In this document: piece by piece, positions 11,812 to 22,541 of the stretch
Layout of the letters: every line of letters starts with the position of its first letter
Numbering within the stretch: the first letter of the stretch is position 1
Source: Gremmenia infestans
Lineage: Eukaryota > Ascomycota > Leotiomycetes > Helotiales > Hamatocanthoscyphaceae
NCBI GenBank assembly: GCA_032629725.1
Contig: JAFEVB010000020.1
Coordinates: 828,501 to 892,500 of the forward strand
Reading direction: 5' to 3'
Length of the DNA: 64,000 nt
Made by a program: the position numbers and the translations under genes
Notes under the pieces: generated by a model
Seen by the model: only the letters and a program-made list of their open reading frames with translations
The model's database searches: none
What the model was told of the DNA's origin: nothing

Positions 11812-13731
11812 TCAAACCGCCATAACGCTCTTGCCGCCATCGTCAGTGAGTCTCGATCTCACCCTGATCTTCAGGAACCCCGCGCCCAATCTATGGAGCG
11901 CATCCGCACCAGTCTTCCCAGCACCTTCATCAACTCCAATAATCGCACTAGGAGAGAACAGCAGCGCTTCACCGACTCGCAGCTTAACGATCTCGCGGAA
12001 TACTTTCGTTGCGACGCTGATCTGTTGGCTGCCACCCTCGGTGTCGTCGGTGCGGAGCAGTAGCTTTGACGCTGCGCCAGCTAGGTGGCCTTCTAGCGTC
12101 TTGAGCCATTCTGGAGAGGTAAAGCGGTGCACGATGGTTACGGATGAGAGGTCGAGGAGAGCGGGGGAGATGGTTGGTTCTTGAGTGGAGATTATGATGC
12201 GGGCGCCTAGGTGGCGTTGGAGGCGGATAGTCGCGAGGAGGGTTTCGGTCAGGGTTGAGGCTTCGGATGAGGCGTTCATGTACTGGATTTCATGTCTTGT
12301 TAGTGGGCTTTTCGGAAGGGATGTTTTGGACATTGGGGTGGGGCTGGCTGGCTTACTTTGTGCGCTTCATCAAGAGCGATGACTCGGCCGACGGATGTGC
12401 CTTTCTCGAGAAATATGCTGAGGCAAATGTTAAACAATGTGCATGCACCTTCTGGCGTAACACATGGGCATGAGAGATCGACAATTGTGAGAGTACCGGC
12501 CTGCAGATGTCAGTTGTGATGGTGAGAGCTCAGGCTGGTGCAACATACTTCGGGGGTCCAATCATTACCCGTAGAGAATCCCCATTTCCCCTTGCCCTTC
12601 AACCGTGGATCGATTGTCTGTTCTCGTGGCATAAAACTCTCCAAAGTATCAAGACGTTGCTGTAGAGGTCTGAGCTGATCGACTGAGAGGTTGGCACCCT
12701 CCACAAGTGTTTTGAAAAGGACATAGTCAAATTTGTTACCAGTCTTTTGTTGCGCTTCTCGCATGACTCGAAGGATCCGGTATATAGTGTGTACATACAA
12801 GGGTAATGGGCCGTTACTTGAAGTCACTGCCATCAAGTCAAGCATTCTCTTCGTGTTGAGATCGCTTTGGTTGATTCGAAGGGGCTCAATCGTGACGTTC
12901 TTGAACCGAGAATACGCCAACTGTGAGATTTGTTAGTAGATGAAGGGTATGATGGGGACCTTAGGGTGGAGTTTGACTTACCTTTATGGTAGCAATATTG
13001 GTTGGGGCACAGAGTACTCGGACCTTGACTCCCTTGTTGGATGATAGAAACGCTGCCTCGCAAGGTGAGCCTCCATCATCGGATATGAACGTGTCATAAT
13101 GAAAGACAAGACCCGTTAGAGGATGGGGGAGATGGTTTGCTACGGATGGGAACATCGAATTTTCCAACAAGCAGGACAAAGTATGGCTTTTGCCAGATCC
13201 CTGGGAGCCACAGATGAATGTGCTAGACGGACTGGCGATATTGAAGAAAAGTCGTGGGTCAGCGTCCATGGCATCGACTTCGACATCAGTGATCTCTTCA
13301 AAGCTACGAGCGACTCCAGCCAGCAGACCGTACTGCGCAAATGGGTTCTCGGTTTCTTTCGCCAGACGCTTCCTCACATGTTCAAGTACCGGGAAGGTGA
13401 AAATCGGCACCGTGATAGCCTCCCCAAGCTCTTGCTTCCCTTCCGTCCTGCTGAGAAGCCCCATATGCTCTTCGAAGGCTTTCTCTTCCTCCATCTCCTT
13501 CGTCATCGGGGTCCCGGTAGGCGTTAGTGGGAAGATGTTCGTGGAAGCAGCAGAAGATGGGATACCTGAGGAAAGGAAGGGAGGCTTATTGTTCGCAATC
13601 TGCAGTTCCGATACTTTCTTCTCGATATTCCAGACTTGGTTAAAAGGGAGATGTGGATTGAAGAGTGAGGGACTGGGGTCTGGAAGTGTAGGTTTTGGCC
13701 TGCTTGTCTTCATCTTGAGGGACATAATCAT
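11812..13731 (-). CDS. P-loop ATPase, HerA/FtsK-like fungal family
   Basis: Four exons on the reverse strand (12982-13731, 12549-12920, 12357-12500, 11812-12282) give 578 residues; all junctions keep phase. The N-terminal 160 residues are Pro/Ser-rich and probably disordered. Walker A GSQGSGKS is at 175-182. Walker B VIALDEAH ends at residue 421, and RIIISTQEP downstream fits the strand and polar residue before the third conserved motif of HerA/VirD4-type ATPases. Such proteins are frequent in Pezizomycotina as 'P-loop NTPase' with no assigned job. Relatives in prokaryotes move DNA or proteins, but transfer of that role is inference. The introns are short (48-74 nt). ATG at 13731 is followed by another at 13725; either may be used. 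Confidence 0.85.
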
Positions 13732-15102
13732 ACAAGTAGTAAACTTTTGCTTCTATTGATAATAAAGAAAACAAAATGGAATCGAAATGCGTTTGTAGTT
13801 TTCCGTGACATTCCAGTAGAAAGTATTTTATTCGGCTAGATGCTGTCGCCTTTCCCTTCTGCCTGCAACTATCCGTCACTAATTCAATCTCAGACAACCA
13901 ACATGTGGATCTGCTTTATGACATGCAATGCGAAGACTGATATGTATGGAATGGAACAGATTATGGGTGTAGTGACTGGGCGTAAGATGCGTGATGTTTC
14001 ATTTGCATCAAATCGGAAATTGTTCACACGAAAAGGGGCTAGTCCATAGTGGGTACATTACCCCACGTGACATGACTTTACAGCTCTACCCGTAGTCTCT
14101 TCCAGTCCTCTATTGTCTACTCGAGTCACTTTCCGGCAGTTTTCCAAAAGCGAGTGAAACGATTGAGGTCGAGTTGTGCCGGGTTCCCGTTTTTTGCGGG
14201 TGGGTTCATCCCGTCTGCGTTTAGCTCAGCACAGCACAACCACGACCCCACCCACTGAATTCGTCAACGACAGTTCACTTCCTCCTGCTTTCACCTACAT
14301 TCAGCAAACCCTCGAATTTGCACCCATCAAGTACATACCATGGTTTTCTATTTCGTATATGGCGGCTTTTCAAAAAGAAGCATCGTCCGATTGCGCCAAT
14401 CTGCAATCAAAGATATGCCTGTTGCCATTTTTAAACCTTTGTTATTTCTACTGCACTTTTCCACGGCATCTGAAAGCTTTCTTTGGTTGTCTTTAAGGGT
14501 TGAAAATCCAAACATGCCTTTAAAGAGCTATTTGATGCTTGATACAGGTGTGTGAAATGTGGCAAATTGTAGGTTGATGTTTTGTGCTAGTTTTCACTAA
14601 TTCAATTAAGTCATATTTGCCTTCATAAACAATTTGGAGGCCATACCAGAACTCAGTGCCAGTTCTACTATATCGATGCATAATCTCTTCATTCTTCAAG
14701 CGTGATGGGACAACTTTGGTTTGTGGGAGCTGTTGTGATTGTGATGACTATCAACTGCTGCAGTTTGTTTATCAGAAGCTATTTGGTAGCAGAACAGGTG
14801 AAGTGTAATTCCTTCCTAATTATCACTGAATTGCAGCTTCCATGTTCTTTGACTGTGACTGCAGTTGATTGTCTCAATTAGAAAGAAGGTTTGTCTTGCC
14901 TTGAACTCAACAAAGGTAGGCTCGATAGAGGGACGCACCTTCTAGCATTGCTTCTCTCCAGATGATCTATCGCGTTGAGAATCATTTATAACGTCTAAAA
15001 TGCGTATTTAAATCAGGTCACTCGATTCACTTCACTTTTCATCCGCTTCGCAAGATCTATCTGCATTTCCAAGTCGCTAAAGCTACGATACCTCGCACAG
15101 AA
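13732..15102. promoter_or_regulatory. Divergent intergenic region, 1.37 kb
   Basis: It separates the start of the reverse-strand ATPase from the start of the + strand low-complexity protein, so it must hold both promoters. A CACGTG site lies near 14062. 14090-14340 is C-rich and pyrimidine-rich like a long fungal 5' leader. The frame 14176-14496 has no recognisable domain and may be an upstream ORF or chance. Confidence 0.4.
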
Positions 15103-17493
15103 ATGTTCTCATTCAAGAAATTCAGTGGCGGTAGTTTTGACTACTACTTCAATGAAGACGACGATGACAACAACAACCACAACCACAACCACAACCATAA
15201 CCCTTCGAGACACGAAACCCTCGAATCCCGTGCTACGTTTCGAATTCTTGCACCAAAGAAAAAAGGTAGCAAAAGCCATAGAAAGGGTTCTATGGGCGTG
15301 TTGAACGCATCTTTCTCTGTCTCTGGATCGGGCTCGGGATCCGCTAGCGAGGCTGAAATTATTGAGACTGATATCCCTCGCCCATTCACCACCAAGAGTG
15401 AAGCAACAGTAATAAAGACCCCGGACGAGAAACAAGAGAACATCCGTCCTGGTGCTTTGAGCCACTTGGATCCTGATCCTACTCCGACTCAAGCACGCTT
15501 GGACTTCGACTACGACACCTTTCCCGCTCTGGGAACCGCTATTGGTGCTGGTCTTCGCGATAGAGACACGCTGGTCACGGAGGATTCGAACAACCAAGTC
15601 CAAAACACCATCGAAATGGCGATGTCTCACGGTACGAGGGCATTGGATGCCAAGGAGGACAACCATGGGGACGACGCTTTTGATTCTTTGGACTGGGACC
15701 CGGATCTACCATCTGCCCCCCGTTCAGAGTCTCCTGAACCCGTAACCATCAAGCCACAACCAGTTACCTATACCACTGTCGGTTCTCTCGTCGATCCCAA
15801 TGTCAAGCCTCAGTTCTCGGCACCCAAACGCATCCAGCGTGAGGGTGCGAATAGAGCCACCTTGATCTCCATGCTTCAAGGACCACGCTTCCAACCCTAC
15901 TATCAACCTCGTGGACCTCCACCCAGCCTCAATCAGTCCAACTCTATGGCATACGCCCAGCACATTGGCAGGAGCCCAAACTCAGCTCAGTCTACTTATG
16001 CGCCGCTATCGACGTTCCCATCTCATTCGCAGTCTTCTCGATCAAACGCGCCCAAGGAGCAAATACAAATGACTGAACTGGAGAAGGAAATCTTGCGTGC
16101 TGTGCAAGGCCGATCGAGTACCCAGATTTTGCCATGTGAATCGTTGAGATCAGAAAGCACATCCACCCTATCATCAGCCACCAGACTTTCCGCCCATGCT
16201 GCAACATTCAATTCCAGGGAGAACAGCCGAAGGAACACGTTGGAACTATTCCAGGAACTTCAGAAACAACAAGAGCTGCCGAAAATTCCCAGTCAAGACA
16301 GTGCTGTCAAAAGGCATCCGCTATGTAAGTTCTCTTTATACTTGAATTGCACAAGCACTAATCAAGAAGCAGATCGCAGCACCTCTTCTAGTCCACGATT
16401 CGGCGGTAGCCCAAAGAAACCAGCCGACCCTAGAGTTGATCAGCGGAACATGCGTGGCGAATTGAACTTGGCATACCAATTCCCTGAACCTCTCAATGCA
16501 TCCTCAACGAGTCAAATAAACCCTTTGTTTGGTGCTTACGGCAGTTCCACGTCTCAATCAGCTACTGGCCTCATGGCTCGTCCCGGTTACCCACAGCCAC
16601 TCACCGCAGGTCCTCCAGGTCAACGACAACAGAATAGCATCACCAACAGGTCAGGAGCACAACAAATGGAGAGCATCTGGGCCCCTACTCAATCCAGCTC
16701 CGCCCATGACGCTTTCAATACGCAGAAGCAATCGCCATAGGCCAACAATTACATTCCTTATGGAACTCAAAACATCTATCTCAATCGACAAGCATCTCTA
16801 CCTGCAGGACAGGTCGTACAGAATACGCACAGACCTATAAACAATTCTGTGGCCCTGACAAAGGTCATCGATACACTTCCTCCAGATGCAGTCGTCCAGT
16901 ACTTCCCGCAAGGTATTCCCAGTAACATGAATGGAACCTACACGCCACTGTCTTATAATACCCAGAAACATATCGACAACCTGAGTGGCACACCAGTTGA
17001 GAAAGAGCAGAAGAGGAAAGATCATATTGACGACTTTTTCTATGATGGTCAACGACGATTCGCGACCATGACAAGCGACGACTACATTACGGAACTCGAA
17101 GATCTGCACCACAAATCTCGGCCTGTATATGGATCCAATGCCTCGCCAAACACAGACGTGGGTCCCGGCCCTGTTCATAACAAGCCTTACACGGTCAAAG
17201 AAATTGAGAGGATGCCTATCGCAAAAGTCATGGTTCCCATCATGAACGCTGCTTTTGGCACCATGCTCTCCTACGCCACGGAAGGTCTGAGTTCTCGCAA
17301 GGCACTCAGCGGGTGGGTCACTGCGGATCCCGACCAGATTGATGATACGCCGGAGGGAAATCAAAGTCTGTTTGGAGAGGACTGGGGCGCTCCACCTCAG
17401 TTGCGAAGAAGGGGTGTCTTTCGAGGAACTGAAACCTCTTCCCGATCTTCCAGTAGCAATCCTGGTGTTTTCTTGACGGGCATCGGTCTTTGA
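15103..17493 (+). pseudogene. Low-complexity fungal protein, frame split by an in-frame TAG
   Basis: The frame starting at ATG 15103 runs through a 48-nt intron (16325-16372, gtaagt ... actaat ... cag) and stops at TAG 16738-16740. The very same frame then stays open for another 250 codons to 17493, with coding-like content (YIPYGTQNIYLNRQ). The whole would be about 779 residues, without the TAG 529. Features are an Asn/His run near residue 25, an acidic and Ser-rich N-terminal half, QREGANRATLISMLQGPRF at about residues 247-265, and a Gln-rich segment around 370. I recognise no enzyme domain. No GT-starting codon in the 150 bases before the TAG offers an intron that removes it in frame. It may be a nonsense mutation (CAG to TAG would do), a readthrough site or a sequence error. 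Confidence 0.65.
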
Positions 17494-17974
17494 GTCGGCG
17501 TTTCGTTGGCTGATTTATAATTTCATCATTTGCGGTATCCCTTGGAGGCTTTCTATAGGCTTTTGCTGTCACTTGCGCGTACCCATGAATGAGTTGTTGC
17601 ACTTTTGTTTCTGGCTGAGCTTTGCGTGGAGTTCAAGTATTGAGATGGTCTGCTTTATAGTCGTTATGCTTGCCAGTCTGTTTTTCTTTCGGGCACTAGG
17701 GGTAGCAAGCATACTCGTAGTCTATAATAAAAATAAAATTTGAATCATATATATCATTTTAGATTCACCTTGTGCGGAAAATTCTCGGTTCAGGTTGTGG
17801 TTTCTGATTAGGGGCCTGAAGGGCAAGGTATTGATTTATATTTGGATTTATATTTGGGGTTTTGTGGTTGTGGTGAGATGATTGAGAGATTGTATAACGA
17901 GGTGTAGCAATGAAGTAGCATATTAAAGAACTCTTTTTGAGAGATATCTAAGCTTTTACCCAACTCGACCTCCC
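17494..17974. other. Convergent 3' intergenic region
   Basis: These 481 bases lie between two genes that point at each other. They contain T- and AT-rich runs suitable for 3' ends of both (for example around 17725-17760) and no coding frame I can support. Confidence 0.4.
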
Positions 17975-19477
17975 TCAAGCCTCCTGTCTAGAAAACATAT
18001 CTTCCAGCGCCTCCACCATATCCCCCACCAACTTTTTACCAATATCCAACGCCCTAAACAACCTCGTCAGCCTATCTCTCTTCGCCTCATCCCACCTTTA
18101 TCCAACTCGAACCCCCAAAGAAAGAAAGGGATACATGAATAAACACAACAAAATATACAACACAATACATACCCCGCGAGAATCAACGTCGAATGCGTCG
18201 CCCCCTTATACTCCTTCACCTCACACGCCACACCCTCCCCCCTCAGCAACGCACCATATCTCCGCCCTTCCTCGGCTAGTAAATCGCACTCCCCGATCGC
18301 GATGACAGTGCGCGGACACGCGGCTAGTAGGGCGCTGGGCGCGAGGTGAGGGGATGCGGTCCAGGAAGAGGCGTGTGTAGGGGTAGGGAGGTAGTGCGTG
18401 CGGTACCAGAGCATGCGGGAGGGGGTTAGGAAGGGGGCGTGGAGGTTGGGGTGCCAGGGGTCTGAGGTGTTGGGGTTTTCTGTGGCGAGGGATGTGCCTG
18501 CTGTGTTGTCGATCACGGGGAGGATTAGAAGTTGGCCGGTTATTGGGATTGGGGGCGTGAGAAGGCTTGCTTTCATGGCTAGGATTGTTGCGAGGCCGCC
18601 GCCGCTGAGGGGGGTTAGCATGTATGTCAGTTTATGTAACGTATATAACATAACATAATATATAACATAACTCGACATGTTAATAGTCCAAGTTAATGAT
18701 CCTAAATGGAATGGAAAGGAATGGAAGAAACACCTGACTTTACTTACGCGCTCAAACCTCCCAACATAATCCTCCTAATGTCAACCCCCAGCTCTTTATT
18801 CCCAAACCTCGCTATCCAACTCAAACCATCCACAACGTCGTCTACAGCAGCCGGGTACGGATGTTCAGGAGCATGGCGATAGTTCAGCGACACGACCACG
18901 CATTTCACATCCCGACAAACTAGTGTCAGGAACGGGTTTTCACTGTCCAATCCTCCTACTACCCATCCACCTATTTCGCACACAAGATCATCAGAAATCA
19001 GAAATTCTTTTTCTTTCGTTCGTTGCAATCCATTAATCACCACCACCATCATAACCAACCATGACAATGTAACTTTCGCATGGCTCAAACATGTACAATA
19101 CGAAGCAGGAAGAGAACCACTTAGAAATAAGAGAAAAACAAACAAAAAACCAACTCACCGCCATGCAACCAAACCAGCACCGGCCAACCCCCTCTCGACG
19201 CCTCCGCAACCGGCGTAAACACACGCATCTCAATCATCCCCCCATTCCCGCACCCTTTCTCGCTCTTCACAACCACATCTCTCACACTCCCTACCTCAAC
19301 CTTCTCCGCGCGTCCGACTGTGGACGACGCGGCTGCGTTGCGACATGCGGGATCCCAGGGCTGGCTTTCGATGGTGGGGAGGTGTTGGAAATGCTGTTCG
19401 TGGAAGGCGATGTATTGCGCGTCGAGACGGGGGCGCATGGAGGGGTGGATGGGTTGGTGGATTGGGAGGGAGGACAT
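17975..19477 (-). CDS. Alpha/beta hydrolase, HSL family (fold-3)
   Basis: Four exons (19159-19477, 18748-18970, 18173-18604, 17975-18095) encode 364 residues. The hormone-sensitive-lipase/acetyl-hydrolase signatures are complete: oxyanion-hole HGGG starting at H105 (the first intron splits this motif), GLSAG with nucleophile S180 (the second intron splits this one), then GECDLLAEEG with D288 and GATHS with H318. VVSLNYRHAPEHPYPAAVDD is the usual connecting segment. No signal peptide is seen, so it is likely cytosolic. It should hydrolyse short-chain esters of small molecules; the substrate is not evident. The frame extends upstream of ATG 19477 to 19582, but MSSLPIHQPIHP is the more usual start. 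Confidence 0.88.
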
Positions 19478-20222
19478 TTTTGATGGAGGGGTTTGTGAAG
19501 AGAAGGAAAGTTTTACAAGTGGAAACAATAAAGGAGATAATTTGCTATAGTAATTAGTATGTCTGAGATCTATTCTCGTCACTTTAAGAGGAAATAAATG
19601 AGATCCTCAGATCCTTTTTATTTTCTTATCGCATTGATCGCAATGCTGTTGAAGTCAGGCACGCGCGCGCTCTGGATAGGATATCGCCGGCTAGCATCCC
19701 ACTTTCATGACAGCGGCCCCGTGTCTGTCTTTATTACTGTATGAGTCAATTAATGATTTTATTTAGAGCTTGTGCTAGTAGTAAAACCTCTCTCCACCTT
19801 ATGGCTTGATTACATCTCCTAATGTAAAACCTGTATTTTATTTGACATGTTTATAGAAGTTTTGTATTCTTGTTTTAGTATTCTCTGATCTCGTTCATTA
19901 TGTAAATTGTTTAAGTAATAATGATCAGAGGAGTATAGGTTTTGTTATTGCTTCATATACTTCCTGAAGTTCTTCAAAGTCTTGCTAAGTTCTATTCCGC
20001 AAGATGGTAGCACCAAAGAAGCTTGAGGAGCTAGACGAACACTTTTAACGGGCAGTGGGAAAATCGTTACACGAGTAAATTAAACATGTTCTCTTCCGGG
20101 AAGGCTTTTGTAACTTTGCTTGACGTGTCACCCTTCTTACGCAGAATCTGATAGCGTGAATAAGACTTGATTAGCACGTGCTGATAAATTGGATCGATTT
20201 CCCAAGACGACACAATTTTTCA
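19478..20222. other. Intergenic, AT-rich
   Basis: 745 bases between the hydrolase start and the 3' end of the first isochorismatase-fold gene. It must include the hydrolase promoter. 19730-19960 is AT-rich. No coding frame is supported. Confidence 0.4.
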
Positions 20223-20958
20223 TCAAGACCATCCTGCTAGTAGTTTCGAGATAGCTTCCTCTTCCGATACCACATCCGCATAATTCGCGTCCAAGTCACG
20301 TAGCGTCGCGTTCTGAATGGCGGGAGATCGATCACCACTAGCAGAGCCAACCACCTAGAAGCACCTCATCAGTCATAACTCATTGATTGATATTCATTCC
20401 ACAGAACCCCAACTTTAAACATACCATTGGTCGAAACCCATGACACACAGCATCCAACGCCGTAGCCCTCACACACCCACTCGTACTAACCCCACACAGA
20501 ACCAGCGTATCGACACCAAGAATCTGCAGCTCAGCACTCAACGTCGTCGCAAAAAACGCACTCGGATTCTTTTTGAACACCACACTATCCTCCGCCGCCG
20601 CTTCCAGCCCCGGCAGCCACGCATCCATTCCCCGCGTGTCGCCTTCTTGCCAGATGGAACACCCGGCCGATTTCTTGTACTGCATGCCCCCGTCCAACAT
20701 GCTGCCTTTGTTGTACCTCACCTGCGCCCACAGCACCGGCGTGTTGCTGGAGCGCGCGGCGGAGAGAAGCCGACGCATGGAATCCGGCGATGCTGCGGCT
20801 TCGGGGTTTCCTAGCAGGTTGAGGGGAGATGCGTCGGACCAGTATGCGAGACATACATCGATTAGTATCAATGCGGGGCGTGATCCCCAGCCTAGTTTGA
20901 TGTTTGATGGGGCACTTTGGTAGCTAGGTGCCATTGGGGGGTATTCGAGATCGGCCAT
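20223..20958 (-). CDS. Isochorismatase-fold cysteine hydrolase, copy 1 (N-carbamoylsarcosine-amidase-like)
   Basis: Two exons (20425-20958, 20223-20354) encode 221 residues. The catalytic triad of cysteine hydrolases of this fold is visible: D34 in ALILIDVC, K129 or K130 in VVFKKNPSAFF, and nucleophile C162 in STSGCVRATALDA. That last motif is typical of N-carbamoylsarcosine amidase and maleamate amidase relatives, which release ammonia (and CO2) from amide or carbamoyl groups. The single intron lies after codon 178, exactly where the neighbouring copy has its own, and the C-terminal ends (EEEAI...GWS, EEEAV...GWS) match, so the two arose by tandem duplication. No targeting signal is seen; cytosolic action is likely. 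It stands next to a ring-cleavage dioxygenase gene, which suggests a shared catabolic route (inference). Confidence 0.9.
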
Positions 20959-21341
20959 GGTGGTGAATAATATTCTGATCCAAGAGGTCTAGATGATTGA
21001 TTGAAAGGCTGCGGTTTTGAGATATCTAGAACTTGTTCAGATGGAGAAACGACTTGGCCACTTGGGTTTGCTTGAATAGCTCTTGTGAGCTTCAGGTTTC
21101 GCTGCCGGCAATATGCACCTCTATTCGTAGTAGGGCCCACTTAGGGTCCGATAGGCTGTATATTGCCGGCGTTATGGTCATGAGGAAATGTATCACGAAA
21201 AAGGCCCAGAGCGAAATAACGCGGTTGGAGTGTTTTGGAAATGTTGCACTTGGCAGCAAGTCTTTAAATTTAGCCCGCCAGTATATAATCTTTCCCCCTA
21301 TATTTGATAGCAGGAAACTCATTTTCACTAGATTGATCAAT
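20959..21341. promoter_or_regulatory. Spacer between tandem hydrolase copies
   Basis: 383 bases between the stop of copy 2 and the start of copy 1, both on the reverse strand. It must hold the promoter of copy 1 and the terminator of copy 2. No other gene is seen. Confidence 0.4.
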
Positions 21342-22080
21342 CTATATCGACCATCCGGAACTTAGACTATCTACCGCTTCTTCCTCTGCAACGACGTCGC
21401 CATACTTTGCATTGATATCAAAAAGGTTGGAGAAATGGGCCTCCCTCGTTCTATCAGCACACGCTGCTGATACCACCTACGCCAGAACCATGTCAGAAAA
21501 CTCATGATTTTGGATAAGAAACCGGGAAAGAACATACTATAGCTCTCAAACCACTCTGCATGCAGTCTAAAGCAGTGGCTCGCACACTTCCACTTGTGCA
21601 GGCTCCGCCAATGACCAAAGTATCGACACCAAGAATATGCAGTTGCGTGAGGAGATTTGTACCAAAAAATGCACTTGGACATTTCTTATGGATGATAATG
21701 CCATCCTCGCCTGGTTCCAGGCCACCCAGAAACTTCAGACCCCGTGCATCACCATCGCCCGATAACAGGAATTCATCCAACGCTGGATTCTTCTTGGCCA
21801 GCAATCCCGCATCCCTTATTTTGGGTTGGATGTATCTGGTTTGTGTCCATATTATAGGACATTTCCCCGCTTGTGCTGCAGAGAATAGACGCTTCATTGA
21901 TGCTGGTGCTTCTGCTGCTTTCTGGTATCCACGGAGGTCTAGTGGCCCTGGAGTGAAGTAGGCATCACAGACGTCTACGAGAATTAGAGCAGGTCGGCTC
22001 CCGAATCCTAGACTGGATCCTTTTTTGTTCGCGATGAATTGTGAATACTCGGGGTAATCATCTGGTGTGAGACCCGACAT
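21342..22080 (-). CDS. Isochorismatase-fold hydrolase, copy 2, catalytic Cys replaced by Ser
   Basis: Two exons (21538-22080, 21342-21476) encode 225 residues. The fold and most of the active site match copy 1: D36 in ALILVDVC, K132 or K133 in IIHKKCPSAFF, and ACTSGSVRATALD. In this last motif the nucleophile position is S165, not Cys; a Cys occurs four residues earlier (C161). Everything else, including the intron position after codon 181, is preserved with no stop or frameshift, so the gene looks maintained. It may be a non-catalytic or altered-activity paralogue, for instance a partner of copy 1. Its start faces the dioxygenase gene across a 461-bp divergent promoter, which suggests co-regulation. 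Confidence 0.88.
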
Positions 22081-22541
22081 TATTGGAGTAGGTATGAGGC
22101 GTAATATGCGAACGGAGAATCGGATTTTTGGATATGGCGAGTAACTAACTCTCTCTATGTGATGCTAGATGACAACCATCTCTATTTTGCCATATCTGAC
22201 CGCCCGGGTACTGAGTTACACCGCCCGGCTAACAAAAGTTCTACAGGCAGATAAAGAGCAGAATTAAGAACACACCAATATCAAAAGTGGGTCACGTCTT
22301 CCGAAAGCCATCTTTTGCCGGCCACCGGCATTTTATCTGGAACGTCTTCTCTTAGCTGATCGCTTTACTATCTTCCCAATCTTGGGCCATGTTCATGTCA
22401 CACCATGGAAGCGGATACTCCCGTAGGTAATTTAACTACATGCCGCGGGGATAGAAATGGCTATTGTGCTCTATGTCCAGACTTTGATCAAATATCCATC
22501 AACAGCTTGCTCTTGTTCTCCAATTTTGTATCTTGATAACA
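22081..22541. promoter_or_regulatory. Divergent promoter between hydrolase copy 2 and the dioxygenase
   Basis: 461 bases flanked by the two start codons. It contains several CGG/CCG triplets (for example cgcccggg near 22201 and gccggccaccggc near 22317) of the kind bound by Zn2Cys6 regulators. No binding site can be proven by eye. Confidence 0.5.

Noticed and set aside
14176..14496. Short + strand frame in the divergent intergenic region
   Set aside because: No domain, no splice partner; more likely leader or promoter sequence, at best an upstream ORF.
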